A DNA stretch of 42,063 nt from Clostridium cuniculi. GTDB taxonomy: Bacteria; Bacillota; Clostridia; Clostridiales; Clostridiaceae. This document shows positions 32,959 through 40,297 of the stretch, one piece after another. The position numbers were made by a program, and so were the translations under genes. The DNA lies in the NCBI RefSeq assembly GCF_004353185.1, contig NZ_SMUS01000036.1, forward strand, positions 1 to 42,063, written 5' to 3'. Every line of letters starts with the position of its first letter. The first letter of the stretch is position 1. Below the pieces are notes generated by a model. The model made no database searches and was not told the DNA's origin. It saw only the letters and a list, made by a program, of their open reading frames with translations.

Positions 32959-33166
32959 TAAAGAAGAATTAACTATTATGAGTTTTTATAATTGTGATGA
33001 TAGAATTAAATTAATTAATCAATTGGAATCTGTAGTAGAAAATGTAGATGAAGTTGAGATTGAATCTGAAATAAATGAAATTGTAATAAAGCTTAAAGGT
33101 ATGACGGATGATGAATTTAAAGAAATTGACTTTAAAAATATTATAGAAATTGAAGAAGATATATAA
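32942..33166 (+). CDS. TTRAP-family (transposon-transfer assisting) protein
   Basis: A 74-residue acidic protein that overlaps the preceding gene by 17 nt. The pattern FNKEELTIMSFYNCDDRIKL, a central helix, then LKGMTDDEFKEIDF fits the small TTRAP family of Firmicute mobile elements. The molecular role is not known. It ends the operon. Confidence 0.7.
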   Translation: MKKSFNKEELTIMSFYNCDDRIKLINQLESVVENVDEVEIESEINEIVIKLKGMTDDEFKEIDFKNIIEIEEDI

Positions 33167-33171
33167 AATTT

Positions 33172-33207
33172 AAAAGTAGCAGTAAATAAAATTTACTGCT
33201 ACTTTTT
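33172..33207 (+). terminator. Terminator of the ArdC operon
   Basis: AAAGTAGCAGTAAAT pairs with ATTTACTGCTACTTT around AAA and is followed by TT. The stem is perfect. Confidence 0.9.
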
Positions 33208-33219
33208 GCCTAAATTATA

Positions 33220-33248
33220 TTGTTTTAATTCTAAAAATGTAATATAAT
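33220..33248 (+). promoter_or_regulatory. Probable rep mRNA promoter
   Basis: TTGTTT at 33220-33225 and TATAAT at 33243-33248, 17 bp apart. A perfect 12-bp inverted repeat (CTAAATTATATT at 33210-33221, AATATAATTTAG at 33241-33252) covers both boxes and may be an operator. The predicted start is near 33255. Confidence 0.55.
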
Positions 33249-33251
33249 TTA

Positions 33252-33389
33252 GAAAAAAGAAGAATTTCTTCTTCATATTTCAAGTCCGAACGATAAATTA
33301 AAATGTCGCTAAACATCTTAATTTATATAACTGAAACTGGTAGTACAAGTACCGAGAAACAGAGTGTTGGAACTTTAAATTCATTTTAT
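33252..33389 (-). ncRNA. Candidate antisense RNA controlling rep
   Basis: On the minus strand, TTGCAC (33424-33419) and TAGAAT (33401-33396) are 17 bp apart, giving a start near 33389. The RNA would hold a hairpin with arms at 33341-33344 and 33350-33355 (GGTA...TACC). A long stem follows (ATAAATTAAAATGT / ACATCTTAATTTAT, one mismatch, within about 33292-33326). It ends at a terminator, AGAAGAA/TTCTTCT plus TTTTTT, at about 33272-33252. It is wholly complementary to the rep leader. This is the arrangement of plasmid countertranscript RNAs. Confidence 0.55.
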
Positions 33390-33436
33390 GCTTATATTCT
33401 AGCATAAGGTGAAAATTTGTGCAATATAAAAAATAA

Positions 33437-33553
33437 CAAATTGACAGGAGGAAACCAAAAGAAATTTTGGAATAATTTTCAATTTGATTTTAAAGAGCAT
33501 AACATAAGTTTTGATATATAACTCTTAGGTATTTCTACCTAAGAGTTTTTTTA
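33437..33553 (+). promoter_or_regulatory. Attenuator in the rep leader
   Basis: A nested hairpin (CAAATTGA at 33437-33444 with TCAATTTG at 33479-33486, and CCAAAA with TTTTGG inside) is followed by a strong terminator. Its stem is AACTCTTAGGTA at 33520-33531 with TACCTAAGAGTT at 33536-33547, plus seven T. The terminator lies before the rep start, so antisense-controlled attenuation is likely. Confidence 0.65.
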
Positions 33554-33653
33554 TTGTCGGAAAATATTACGGAGCAATTTAAATAGATAGATTGTGGGGA
33601 GGGGGAAACTATACCCAAAATCATAATTTATCAGATGAAAGGAGGGAAAAACT

Positions 33654-35486
33654 TTGAAGGATAAAGGTAATTTTATAGAGCAAATGTTTATATATAATTT
33701 GATAAATAAATATGGCGAAGTTCAAAATTATTTTGGGATTAATGAAGTAGTTTCAGGAGAATTTTCTCAAAATAGAGCTGAAAAAAAATATGAAACACAT
33801 ATAGAAAAAGTATTAGAATATCCAATAAAAAATAGATGGAATAAAGAACTTAGTCATATGAGCCTTCAAAGTTTTTGTACCTTCTTAAATAAACAAAATA
33901 GAAATTTAAGAACTGAAGAATTAGATGATAGATATTATCCATTTACACTTGAATTTGAATCATCAAAAAAGAAGGAAAATTTTGATGTATTATTTGAAGT
34001 AGCTCAATACCTTCAGTATTTAATGAAGGAATTAAATGTAAATGAAGAAGATTTTACTATTATAATAAATAATTCAAAGTCAGTTTATATAATGGTTAAT
34101 CCAAAAGTATTTGGATTAAAGCCAAGTAAAAATGTACATAGAATTTATACAGAAATGTATAAAAGAATAAAAGAAGAACTGGGCTTAAAATTCGTAGATG
34201 AAAGCGTAGTTAATTCAAGCTACAGATTAATAAAAACTCCAGGATCTTATTATAAGGGTGGATATGTTAATTATGTTTCAGTAGATGAATTTATGCACTT
34301 AATGACAGGTCATTTAACAAGAGTAAAATTAACTAAGAAACAAAGGGACATAAGAAAATTAATGTTACCTGGTATTCAATCAATTGCAATGACTAGGCTT
34401 TATGAAAAGGCAAAAAAGAAAGTTGAAAAATCTATAAAAGAATATAAAAATAAAAGCACTAAAGTTTTAAATTTACCAGGAATGGAATGTACTAGAGAGT
34501 GTGTGAAAGCACTAATAAATATGCCAATAATGGATAAAGGGAACAGAAATAATTTCTTAGTAAGCATAGCATTAGGACTAAGTGAAGCTAATTATAGTGA
34601 AAATGAAATTAAGGAAGTCCTAAGAACAAAAGCTATAGAATGGAAACATGATGAAAGTTTAAGAGCAGTTGAAAATAAGTATAAATCATTGAAAAGAAAT
34701 GGGACTAATTTTTCTTGTGATAAAGTAAAAATGCTTTTTGAAGAAGAAGGATTAAGCCTTGGTTGTAATGTCTGTAAAAAGGCAATAAATAGCATCTATA
34801 TTGCAAGAAATATAGTTGAATCTATTTATAACAACAAGGGATCAGTACGCCATTATAGAGCTTATTTAGAACTAGAAAAACAAAATCTTTTTGGTAGATA
34901 CTTTAATATAGCTGAAGTTGGAATAAAAGTAGCAACTTTAAAAGAACTAGCAAAGAAAGTGAATGGAACATTAGAAAAGAAAGAGGGATTATTTAAGTTA
35001 ACTGTAAAGAGAGGAAAGGCAATATATAGATTACCACTTAATTATATAGAAAATGCAGTTGATATATTAGATCAAAAAATAGGAAAGGTACTAATGTTAA
35101 TAGTTAAAGCATATTCAAGCAACTCATATGGAGCATTTATAAGTTTAGGCGTTGTAAAAATTGCTGAATATTTAGCTTTTAAAAATGAAAGAAGTGTATA
35201 TAATTTTTTAAAAGAATTAGAGAAGTTAGGATTTTTAACTAAAAATAAAAATGGAATAACATTATATTATAAGAGTAGAAAAGTAGTAAATTTAGAAGAA
35301 GAAAGAACAAATAGAAAAGAAAATGCAAGAGTTATAGAAGGAACTAAAGTAGTAAATGGATTACAATTAAAATTTGAATTTGAAAAAATAGAAGCTGGTA
35401 CAAATCTGCAACAAATAAATTTTGAAAATTATAAATTCAACAGAATTGAAAATAATAAGGAGATTAATAGAGGTTCACCACCATGA
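33654..35486 (+). CDS. rep: Primase-like plasmid replication protein (Rep)
   Basis: A 610-residue protein. TTG 33654 follows AAAGGAGGG at 33639-33647. About 60-230 may be an archaeo-eukaryotic-type primase fold (DDRYYPFTLEFES with acidic residues, later SSYRLIKTPGSYYKGGY). About 280-345 resembles a primase C-terminal helical domain (CVKALINMPIMDKGNRNNFLVSIALGL). About 490-560 reads as a winged helix (VVKIAEYLAFKNERSVYNFLKELEKLGFL). The cysteines CNVCKK lie near 374. The place after an antisense-controlled leader supports a replication initiator. No closer family could be named, so the domain calls are tentative. Confidence 0.6.
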   Translation: MKDKGNFIEQMFIYNLINKYGEVQNYFGINEVVSGEFSQNRAEKKYETHIEKVLEYPIKNRWNKELSHMSLQSFCTFLNKQNRNLRTEELDDRYYPFTLEFESSKKKENFDVLFEVAQYLQYLMKELNVNEEDFTIIINNSKSVYIMVNPKVFGLKPSKNVHRIYTEMYKRIKEELGLKFVDESVVNSSYRLIKTPGSYYKGGYVNYVSVDEFMHLMTGHLTRVKLTKKQRDIRKLMLPGIQSIAMTRLYEKAKKKVEKSIKEYKNKSTKVLNLPGMECTRECVKALINMPIMDKGNRNNFLVSIALGLSEANYSENEIKEVLRTKAIEWKHDESLRAVENKYKSLKRNGTNFSCDKVKMLFEEEGLSLGCNVCKKAINSIYIARNIVESIYNNKGSVRHYRAYLELEKQNLFGRYFNIAEVGIKVATLKELAKKVNGTLEKKEGLFKLTVKRGKAIYRLPLNYIENAVDILDQKIGKVLMLIVKAYSSNSYGAFISLGVVKIAEYLAFKNERSVYNFLKELEKLGFLTKNKNGITLYYKSRKVVNLEEERTNRKENARVIEGTKVVNGLQLKFEFEKIEAGTNLQQINFENYKFNRIENNKEINRGSPP

Positions 35487-35505
35487 TAAAAAATTAATGT
35501 TCGTG

Positions 35506-35536
35506 TTTTATGGCTAGAAGTTTCATGGCCATAAAA
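35506..35536 (+). terminator. Hairpin after rep
   Basis: TTTTATGGC at 35506-35514 and GCCATAAAA at 35528-35536 pair perfectly, followed by CTTTT. It is a weak terminator or an RNA processing site. Confidence 0.5.
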
Positions 35537-35727
35537 CTTTTAAAGAAATATTCCAGGATAATTTTAATAGAAATACGAATAAAAATATAATTGATATTAA
35601 TAATGTACAAGCTGTCTATAAGCCTATATAAGAAGAGTAAATTTAACAGGTATTAGAATATTAAAGTGCTATAAAAAATGCTAAAAATAAGATTTAAAAG
35701 AAAATAAGTAAAGGAGGTAAAAAACTA
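35537..35727. other. AT-rich stretch after rep
   Basis: No gene or clear iteron set is visible. A palindrome-poor, very AT-rich region follows the rep gene; an origin of replication here is possible but no signature shows it. Confidence 0.3.
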
Positions 35728-35847
35728 ATGAAGGTAATTTCCAAAATAAGTAATTTTCTCATATTCATGAATAATTTCATAAATATAAAACATCTTAAAC
35801 CATTGAAATTACTAGCTTTGATATATATTTTATTTTTAGACATTTAA
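35728..35847 (+). CDS. 39-residue hydrophobic peptide
   Basis: ATG 35728 follows a perfect AAAGGAGGT at 35710-35718. The peptide starts MKVISKISNFLIFMNNF and ends LLALIYILFLDI, so it has a basic middle (KHLKPLKL) and a hydrophobic end. Small basic-hydrophobic peptides of this kind include type I toxins, but no antisense RNA was identified. It could also be a leader peptide. Confidence 0.4.
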   Translation: MKVISKISNFLIFMNNFINIKHLKPLKLLALIYILFLDI

Positions 35848-35964
35848 ATATAATATCTTTATATAGGGAACCTATCATTTGTTATTGGTTATTCTTATAT
35901 ATATTTTATTTACTATTAAGGAACTATGTTATAAAAGTATTCTAGGATTTAGGAGGTTTAGGTT

Positions 35965-36297
35965 ATGCCAAAAAAAGATAATTTAAATAAATGTTTATTA
36001 GAAGATGTATCTAAAATTAAATTTAAAGGGATCTATGTTCCTAATTTATATGTTTTTGATAAAGATTTGAATAGTAATATGAAGCTTATATTATCTTTGT
36101 TGTTGTATATAAATAAGTATTATGAAAATAGGATAATTAAAGTTAAATATTTAAGTAGTTTGCTGGCTATAACTGAAACAACAGTATCAAGGGAATTAAA
36201 GAAACTTGAAGAGTTAGGATACATAAAATCAGAACTAGCAGCTCATAAAAATATAACTTTAGGCAAAAGGTATTATGTACAAGTTAAACCTATATAG
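35965..36297 (+). CDS. Winged-helix regulator (110 aa)
   Basis: Residues 40-95 form a winged helix-turn-helix (KVKYLSSLLAITETTVSRELKKLEELGYI). The N-terminal part, FKGIYVPNLYVFDKDLNSNMKLILSLLLYI, resembles the front of plasmid replication or regulator helix-turn-helix proteins. ATG 35965 follows TTAGGAGG. It lies downstream of rep, so control of replication or of the following small genes is plausible. Confidence 0.6.
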   Translation: MPKKDNLNKCLLEDVSKIKFKGIYVPNLYVFDKDLNSNMKLILSLLLYINKYYENRIIKVKYLSSLLAITETTVSRELKKLEELGYIKSELAAHKNITLGKRYYVQVKPI

Positions 36298-36332
36298 ATT
36301 TATTTTAAAATAATATTAATTGGAGGAAAAAA

Positions 36333-36785
36333 ATGATAGATGAAAATTTAAGTTGTAAAGAAATTAGAATATTTGCTATGAGTAAAGATGAACCAAGATT
36401 TGAAAATAAAACTTACTCATATATTCAAAGAGAATTTTTTTTAAAAGATTTAGTTAATGAAAAAGGTAAATTTTTATATTATAGAAATGGAATGAATATA
36501 TCAGGAGATACGCTTGTTTTATTTAAGTTTGATAGGCAAATAATTGCAAGTGCAATAGTAAAAAAATCTGAAAAAGAACTTGAAGTTAAGCATGGAGTTG
36601 AGCATAAGGGAGCATTATATATTGATATTTCAACTATAGAAGTATTTAAACCTATTAGTATAAGTAAGTTATTAAAAGAAATACCTAATTTAAGATATTC
36701 AACTAGAGTAACTAATATACCAATTGAGAATTTAGATATAATTATACAATTAATTAATAAAAATATTGACAATAAGAATTATTAA
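36333..36785 (+). CDS. Hypothetical protein with PUA/EVE-like fold (150 aa)
   Basis: Not firmly recognised. YYRNGMNISGDTLVLFKFDRQIIASAIV at about 50-77, then GALYIDISTIEVFKPIS, resembles small PUA-like beta barrels. Those domains often read modified nucleotides or RNA and are found with restriction or mobile-element genes. There is no catalytic motif. ATG 36333 follows TTGGAGG. Confidence 0.45.
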   Translation: MIDENLSCKEIRIFAMSKDEPRFENKTYSYIQREFFLKDLVNEKGKFLYYRNGMNISGDTLVLFKFDRQIIASAIVKKSEKELEVKHGVEHKGALYIDISTIEVFKPISISKLLKEIPNLRYSTRVTNIPIENLDIIIQLINKNIDNKNY

Positions 36786-36856
36786 TTAATAATGACTAGA
36801 ATATATGATAAAATAAATATTATTTAATAGTATTAATATAGTTTAGGAGGATATAT

Positions 36857-37147
36857 ATGGATAATAATGAGTTTTATGAAAAGAATTATATTAGAGTATT
36901 TTTTGCAGATGAAAGAGGAAATTCAATCTTTATGAATGAATTCTGTAAAGTAAATAAAAATGAAGAAGATTTAAAGAAAGAACTATTTATTCAGGAAGAT
37001 CTTAATTATAAAGAAGACATAGCAAAAATTAATCTTTATAATACGTGTGAATATATAAGTCTTTCGGATAAAGATTTTAAAGTTACAAAAAGAGTTTTTT
37101 CGCCTGGTAGACCAAGTATGTTAACATTGTACTTAGAAGAAGCATAG
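36857..37147 (+). CDS. Hypothetical protein (96 aa)
   Basis: Not recognised. It is an acidic soluble protein beginning MDNNEFYEKNYIRVFFADE. ATG 36857 follows TTAGGAGG. The next small gene begins 9 nt after its stop, so they are co-transcribed. Confidence 0.55.
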   Translation: MDNNEFYEKNYIRVFFADERGNSIFMNEFCKVNKNEEDLKKELFIQEDLNYKEDIAKINLYNTCEYISLSDKDFKVTKRVFSPGRPSMLTLYLEEA

Positions 37148-37156
37148 TGAGTAGAT

Positions 37157-37324
37157 ATGTATAATTGTAAAATAAAAGAATTAAGCAATCCTTTCAAAAT
37201 GAGAAAGGGTGAAACAATTGTAGACATAGAAAAATACGTAGAAATGTTAAAGCGATATAATATTGTTTTTACAGATGAACAATATAAAAATGCAATAAAG
37301 GAAATAGAAAATAAATTGAAATAG
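37157..37324 (+). CDS. Small hypothetical protein (55 aa)
   Basis: ATG 37157 follows a weak GTGAG-type site and the stop of the preceding gene. The protein starts MYNCKIKELSNPFKMRKGE and ends YKNAIKEIENKLK. It is charged and helical, with no motif. Tight spacing on both sides and intact coding over 55 codons support it. Confidence 0.5.
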   Translation: MYNCKIKELSNPFKMRKGETIVDIEKYVEMLKRYNIVFTDEQYKNAIKEIENKLK

Positions 37325-37338
37325 AAGGTGATTTTATA

Positions 37339-37602
37339 ATGCAAGTAAGATTTATTCCAAGTCAAAGAATGTCAGTTCAAGGGAAACAAAGAGAAATCTA
37401 TCAAAAATATGGCAATGAATGGAATATTAAGGAACTAGGTGGAGGTAATGGAAATTGGTTGTTGACTAAAAAAAGCGATATACTTGTAGATGGAAAAAGT
37501 TATCGTAGTTTTGTACTTGAACATTATGGTAAATCTAAATTAACAGAAAACCTGGCAAATAAATTTCGTGATGATTTAATAAATGGTGTAATACAATTAT
37601 AA
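37339..37602 (+). CDS. Hypothetical protein (87 aa)
   Basis: Not recognised. It is a basic soluble protein with GGGNGNWLLTKKSD and DGKSYRSFVLEHYGKSKL. GAAGGTG precedes ATG 37339. It is the last gene before the Tn916 insertion. Confidence 0.55.
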   Translation: MQVRFIPSQRMSVQGKQREIYQKYGNEWNIKELGGGNGNWLLTKKSDILVDGKSYRSFVLEHYGKSKLTENLANKFRDDLINGVIQL

Positions 37603-37620
37603 GAATCATAATTGTAAATT

Positions 37621-37649
37621 AAGTAGGAGTATCACTCCTACTTTTTTTA
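37621..37649 (+). terminator. Backbone terminator at the Tn916 junction
   Basis: AAGTAGGAGT pairs perfectly with ACTCCTACTT around ATC, followed by a T run. The transposon begins in or right after this T-tract. Confidence 0.85.
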
Positions 37650-37659
37650 TATCAAAAAT

Positions 37660-37720
37660 AGCATAAAAATCTAGTTATCCGCATAAAAACTGGACTTATC
37701 ACACTTTATCAAGGTCAAAA
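37660..37720. other. Tn916 left-end integrase arm-type repeat region
   Basis: Related direct repeats occur: AGTTATCCGCATAAAAA at 37673-37689 and GGACTTATCACACTTTAT at 37693-37710. Repeats of this kind near the Tn916 end are bound by the integrase N-terminal domain. The assignment rests on position and resemblance. Confidence 0.45.
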
Positions 37721-37832
37721 CCACTCAATTTACTACTAATTTACTACTTATGAATGAGCTTTGATACGACGATTTATCCTTGAAAAGTGAAGATATAAAG
37801 ATACTTCCAATAAAATTTGAATATTTAATAGG

Positions 37833-37866
37833 TAGACACTTCAAAAAATGAGGTGTCTATTTTTTT
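37833..37866 (+). terminator. Terminator in the Tn916 left leader
   Basis: TAGACACTTC pairs with GAGGTGTCTA (one mismatch) around AAAAAAT and is followed by TTTTTT. It lies before the first small open frame of the transposon, so it could attenuate entry into the transfer genes. Confidence 0.7.
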
Positions 37867-37892
37867 ACCCGATTTTGAAAGGAAGTGAACTT

Positions 37893-37967
37893 ATGAAAAC
37901 AAAAAATCAAGAATCAAAAGGTCGTTCCCCACTCTTTAAGACCATCAAACATTCATTCAGCCAATAA
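37893..37967 (+). CDS. 24-residue Tn916 leader peptide
   Basis: ATG 37893 follows AAAGGAAGTG. The peptide starts MKTKNQESKGRSPLFKTI and ends HSFSQ; it is short and basic. It precedes orf23 by 22 nt. Translation of such leaders often couples to downstream genes. The role is unproven. Confidence 0.4.
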   Translation: MKTKNQESKGRSPLFKTIKHSFSQ

Positions 37968-37989
37968 AAAAGAAAGGATAGGTAAAAAT

Positions 37990-38304
37990 ATGGAACTTAA
38001 ATTTGTGATTCCCAACATGGAAAAAACATTCGGCAATTTAGAATTTGCTGGCGAGGATAAAGTCGTTCAGCGAAGAATCAACGGACGGCTAACTGTCTTA
38101 TCAAGAAGCTATAATCTCTATTCTGATGTTCAAAGAGCAGATGATATTGTGGTGGTGCTTCCTGCTGAAGCTGGCGAAAAACATTTCGGCTTTGAGGAAC
38201 GTGTGAAGTTAGTCAATCCACGTATTACCGCAGAGGGCTACAAAATCGGCACTCGTGGTTTTACAAATTACCTTTTACATGCTGACGACATGATAAAAGA
38301 ATAA
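37990..38304 (+). CDS. orf23: Tn916 Orf23-like protein (DUF961)
   Basis: A 104-residue small protein of the YdcP/DUF961 family, with KFVIPNMEKTFGNLEFAG and the conserved RINGRLTVLSRSYNL. Orf23 and Orf22 are related, lie first in the transfer region of Tn916-type elements and may act as transfer accessory proteins. AAAGGATAGG precedes ATG 37990. GC content is clearly higher than the plasmid. Confidence 0.9.
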   Translation: MELKFVIPNMEKTFGNLEFAGEDKVVQRRINGRLTVLSRSYNLYSDVQRADDIVVVLPAEAGEKHFGFEERVKLVNPRITAEGYKIGTRGFTNYLLHADDMIKE

Positions 38305-38319
38305 AGAAAGAGAGGAAAA

Positions 38320-38706
38320 ATGATGAGATTAGCAAATGGCATTGTATTAGATAAAGACACGACTTTTGGAGAATTGAAATTCTCTGCTCTACGTCGTGAA
38401 GTGAGAATCCAAAATGAAGACGGGTCGGTTTCAGATGAAATCAAGGAACGTACCTATGACTTAAAATCCAAAGGACAAGGACGCATGATTCAAGTAAGTA
38501 TTCCTGCCAGCGTGCCTTTGAAAGAGTTTGATTATAACGCACGGGTGGAACTTATCAATCCCATTGCGGACACCGTTGCTACTGCCACCTATCAAGGAGC
38601 AGATGTTGACTGGTATATCAAGGCAGACGATATTGTGCTGACAAAGGATTCTAGTTCATTCAAAGCTCAACCACAAGCAAAGAAAGAACCGACACAAGAC
38701 AAATAG
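38320..38706 (+). CDS. orf22: Tn916 Orf22-like protein (DUF961)
   Basis: A 128-residue protein of the same family as Orf23 (LRREVRIQNEDGSVSDEIKERTYDL, split here only by family blocks; VELINPIADTVA). The C-terminal end is Lys/Gln-rich. It begins at ATG 38320, 15 nt after orf23. A second ATG (38323) lies next to it. Confidence 0.9.
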   Translation: MMRLANGIVLDKDTTFGELKFSALRREVRIQNEDGSVSDEIKERTYDLKSKGQGRMIQVSIPASVPLKEFDYNARVELINPIADTVATATYQGADVDWYIKADDIVLTKDSSSFKAQPQAKKEPTQDK

Positions 38707-38734
38707 TCGCTAGGTAGAAAGGAGACTTTTTCGC

Positions 38735-40120
38735 ATGAAACAGCGTGGTAAAAGGATTCGCCCATCTGGTAAAGATTTAGTCTTTCATTTTACGATAGCG
38801 TCACTCCTGCCTGTTTTCCTGCTGGTTGTCGGACTGTTTCATGTGAAGACAATCCAGCAGATCAACTGGCAGGATTTTAACCTATCACAAGCAGATAAGA
38901 TTGACATTCCCTATTTAATTATCAGTTTCAGTGTCGCAATTCTTATCTGCTTGCTGGTAGCGTTTGTATTCAAACGGGTTCGCTATGATACGGTTAAACA
39001 ACTTTACCACCGTCAAAAACTGGCAAAGATGATACTTGAAAACAAGTGGTATGAATCTGAACAGGTCAAAACAGAGGGTTTCTTTAAAGATAGTGCTGGT
39101 CGTACAAAGGAAAAGATAACCTACTTCCCTAAAATGTATTATCGACTTAAAAATGGCTTGATACAGATACGGGTGGAAATCACGCTGGGAAAATATCAAG
39201 ACCAACTCTTACACTTGGAAAAGAAATTAGAGAGTGGCTTGTACTGTGAGCTGACGGATAAAGAGTTAAAGGATTCCTATGTGGAATATACTTTGCTCTA
39301 TGACACCATAGCCAGTCGTATTTCTATTGATGAAGTAGAAGCTAAAGATGGTAAACTTCGCTTAATGAAAAACGTATGGTGGGAATATGATAAGCTCCCT
39401 CATATGTTGATTGCTGGTGGTACAGGTGGCGGTAAAACTTACTTTATACTGACACTGATTGAAGCCTTGCTTCATACAGATTCAAAACTGTATATTCTTG
39501 ACCCGAAAAATGCTGACCTTGCGGACTTAGGTTCTGTGATGGCAAATGTCTACTATAGAAAAGAAGACTTGCTTTCTTGCATTGAAACATTCTATGAAGA
39601 AATGATGAAACGTAGTGAGGAAATGAAGCAGATGAAGAACTATAAGACTGGCAAAAATTATGCTTACTTAGGTCTCCCGGCACACTTCTTAATCTTTGAT
39701 GAATACGTCGCTTTCATGGAAATGCTGGGAACAAAAGAAAACACCGCAGTTATGAATAAGCTGAAACAGATTGTCATGTTAGGTCGTCAAGCTGGCTTCT
39801 TTCTAATACTGGCTTGTCAACGTCCAGACGCAAAATATTTAGGCGACGGAATCCGTGATCAGTTTAATTTCAGAGTGGCTTTAGGTCGTATGTCTGAAAT
39901 GGGCTATGGCATGATGTTTGGCAGTGACGTACAAAAGGATTTCTTCTTAAAGCGAATCAAAGGTCGTGGCTATGTTGATGTAGGAACAAGTGTCATATCA
40001 GAGTTTTATACTCCCCTTGTACCAAAAGGATATGATTTCTTGGAGGAAATTAAAAAGTTATCCAACAGCAGACAGTCCACGCAGGCGACGTGCGAAGCGG
40101 AAGTCGCAGGTGTGGACTGA
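38735..40120 (+). CDS. orf21: Tn916 Orf21-like FtsK/SpoIIIE coupling protein
   Basis: A 461-residue DNA translocase that acts as the coupling protein of Tn916. Two membrane helices lie at about 21-42 and 60-80. Walker A GGTGGGKT is near 229-236 and ILDPKNADLADLG follows. Walker B is HFLIFDEYVAF, followed by MLGRQAGFFLILACQRPDAKYLGDG. It is full-length and appears intact. It ends 1 nt short of the oriT region. Confidence 0.92.
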   Translation: MKQRGKRIRPSGKDLVFHFTIASLLPVFLLVVGLFHVKTIQQINWQDFNLSQADKIDIPYLIISFSVAILICLLVAFVFKRVRYDTVKQLYHRQKLAKMILENKWYESEQVKTEGFFKDSAGRTKEKITYFPKMYYRLKNGLIQIRVEITLGKYQDQLLHLEKKLESGLYCELTDKELKDSYVEYTLLYDTIASRISIDEVEAKDGKLRLMKNVWWEYDKLPHMLIAGGTGGGKTYFILTLIEALLHTDSKLYILDPKNADLADLGSVMANVYYRKEDLLSCIETFYEEMMKRSEEMKQMKNYKTGKNYAYLGLPAHFLIFDEYVAFMEMLGTKENTAVMNKLKQIVMLGRQAGFFLILACQRPDAKYLGDGIRDQFNFRVALGRMSEMGYGMMFGSDVQKDFFLKRIKGRGYVDVGTSVISEFYTPLVPKGYDFLEEIKKLSNSRQSTQATCEAEVAGVD

Positions 40121-40200
40121 TCTTGCTGGCTGGTGTGGCAATAGCCACGCCAGCACTTAACCCCCCGTATCTAACAGGGGGGTACAAATCGACAGGAAAC
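40121..40200. other. oriT: Tn916 oriT
   Basis: The gap between orf21 and orf20, where Tn916 oriT is known to lie. TGCTGGC at 40124-40130 and GCCAGCA at 40149-40155 form an inverted repeat around an inner GTGGC-AATA-GCCAC. ACCCCCC at 40160-40166 and GGGGGGT at 40177-40183 form a second. The element seems complete. Confidence 0.8.
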
Positions 40201-40253
40201 AGTCAAAAAAACATTAGAAAATCCTTTGGTTACAAGGGATTTACAAAATTTCA

Positions 40254-40295
40254 GCGTATGTCAAATGGGCTTTAAAAGTTGACATACGCCTTTTT
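40254..40295 (+). terminator. Terminator between oriT and orf20
   Basis: GCGTATGTCAA at 40254-40264 pairs perfectly with TTGACATACGC at 40279-40289, followed by CTTTTT. It separates orf21 from orf20 transcription. Confidence 0.85.
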
Positions 40296-40297
40296 GA

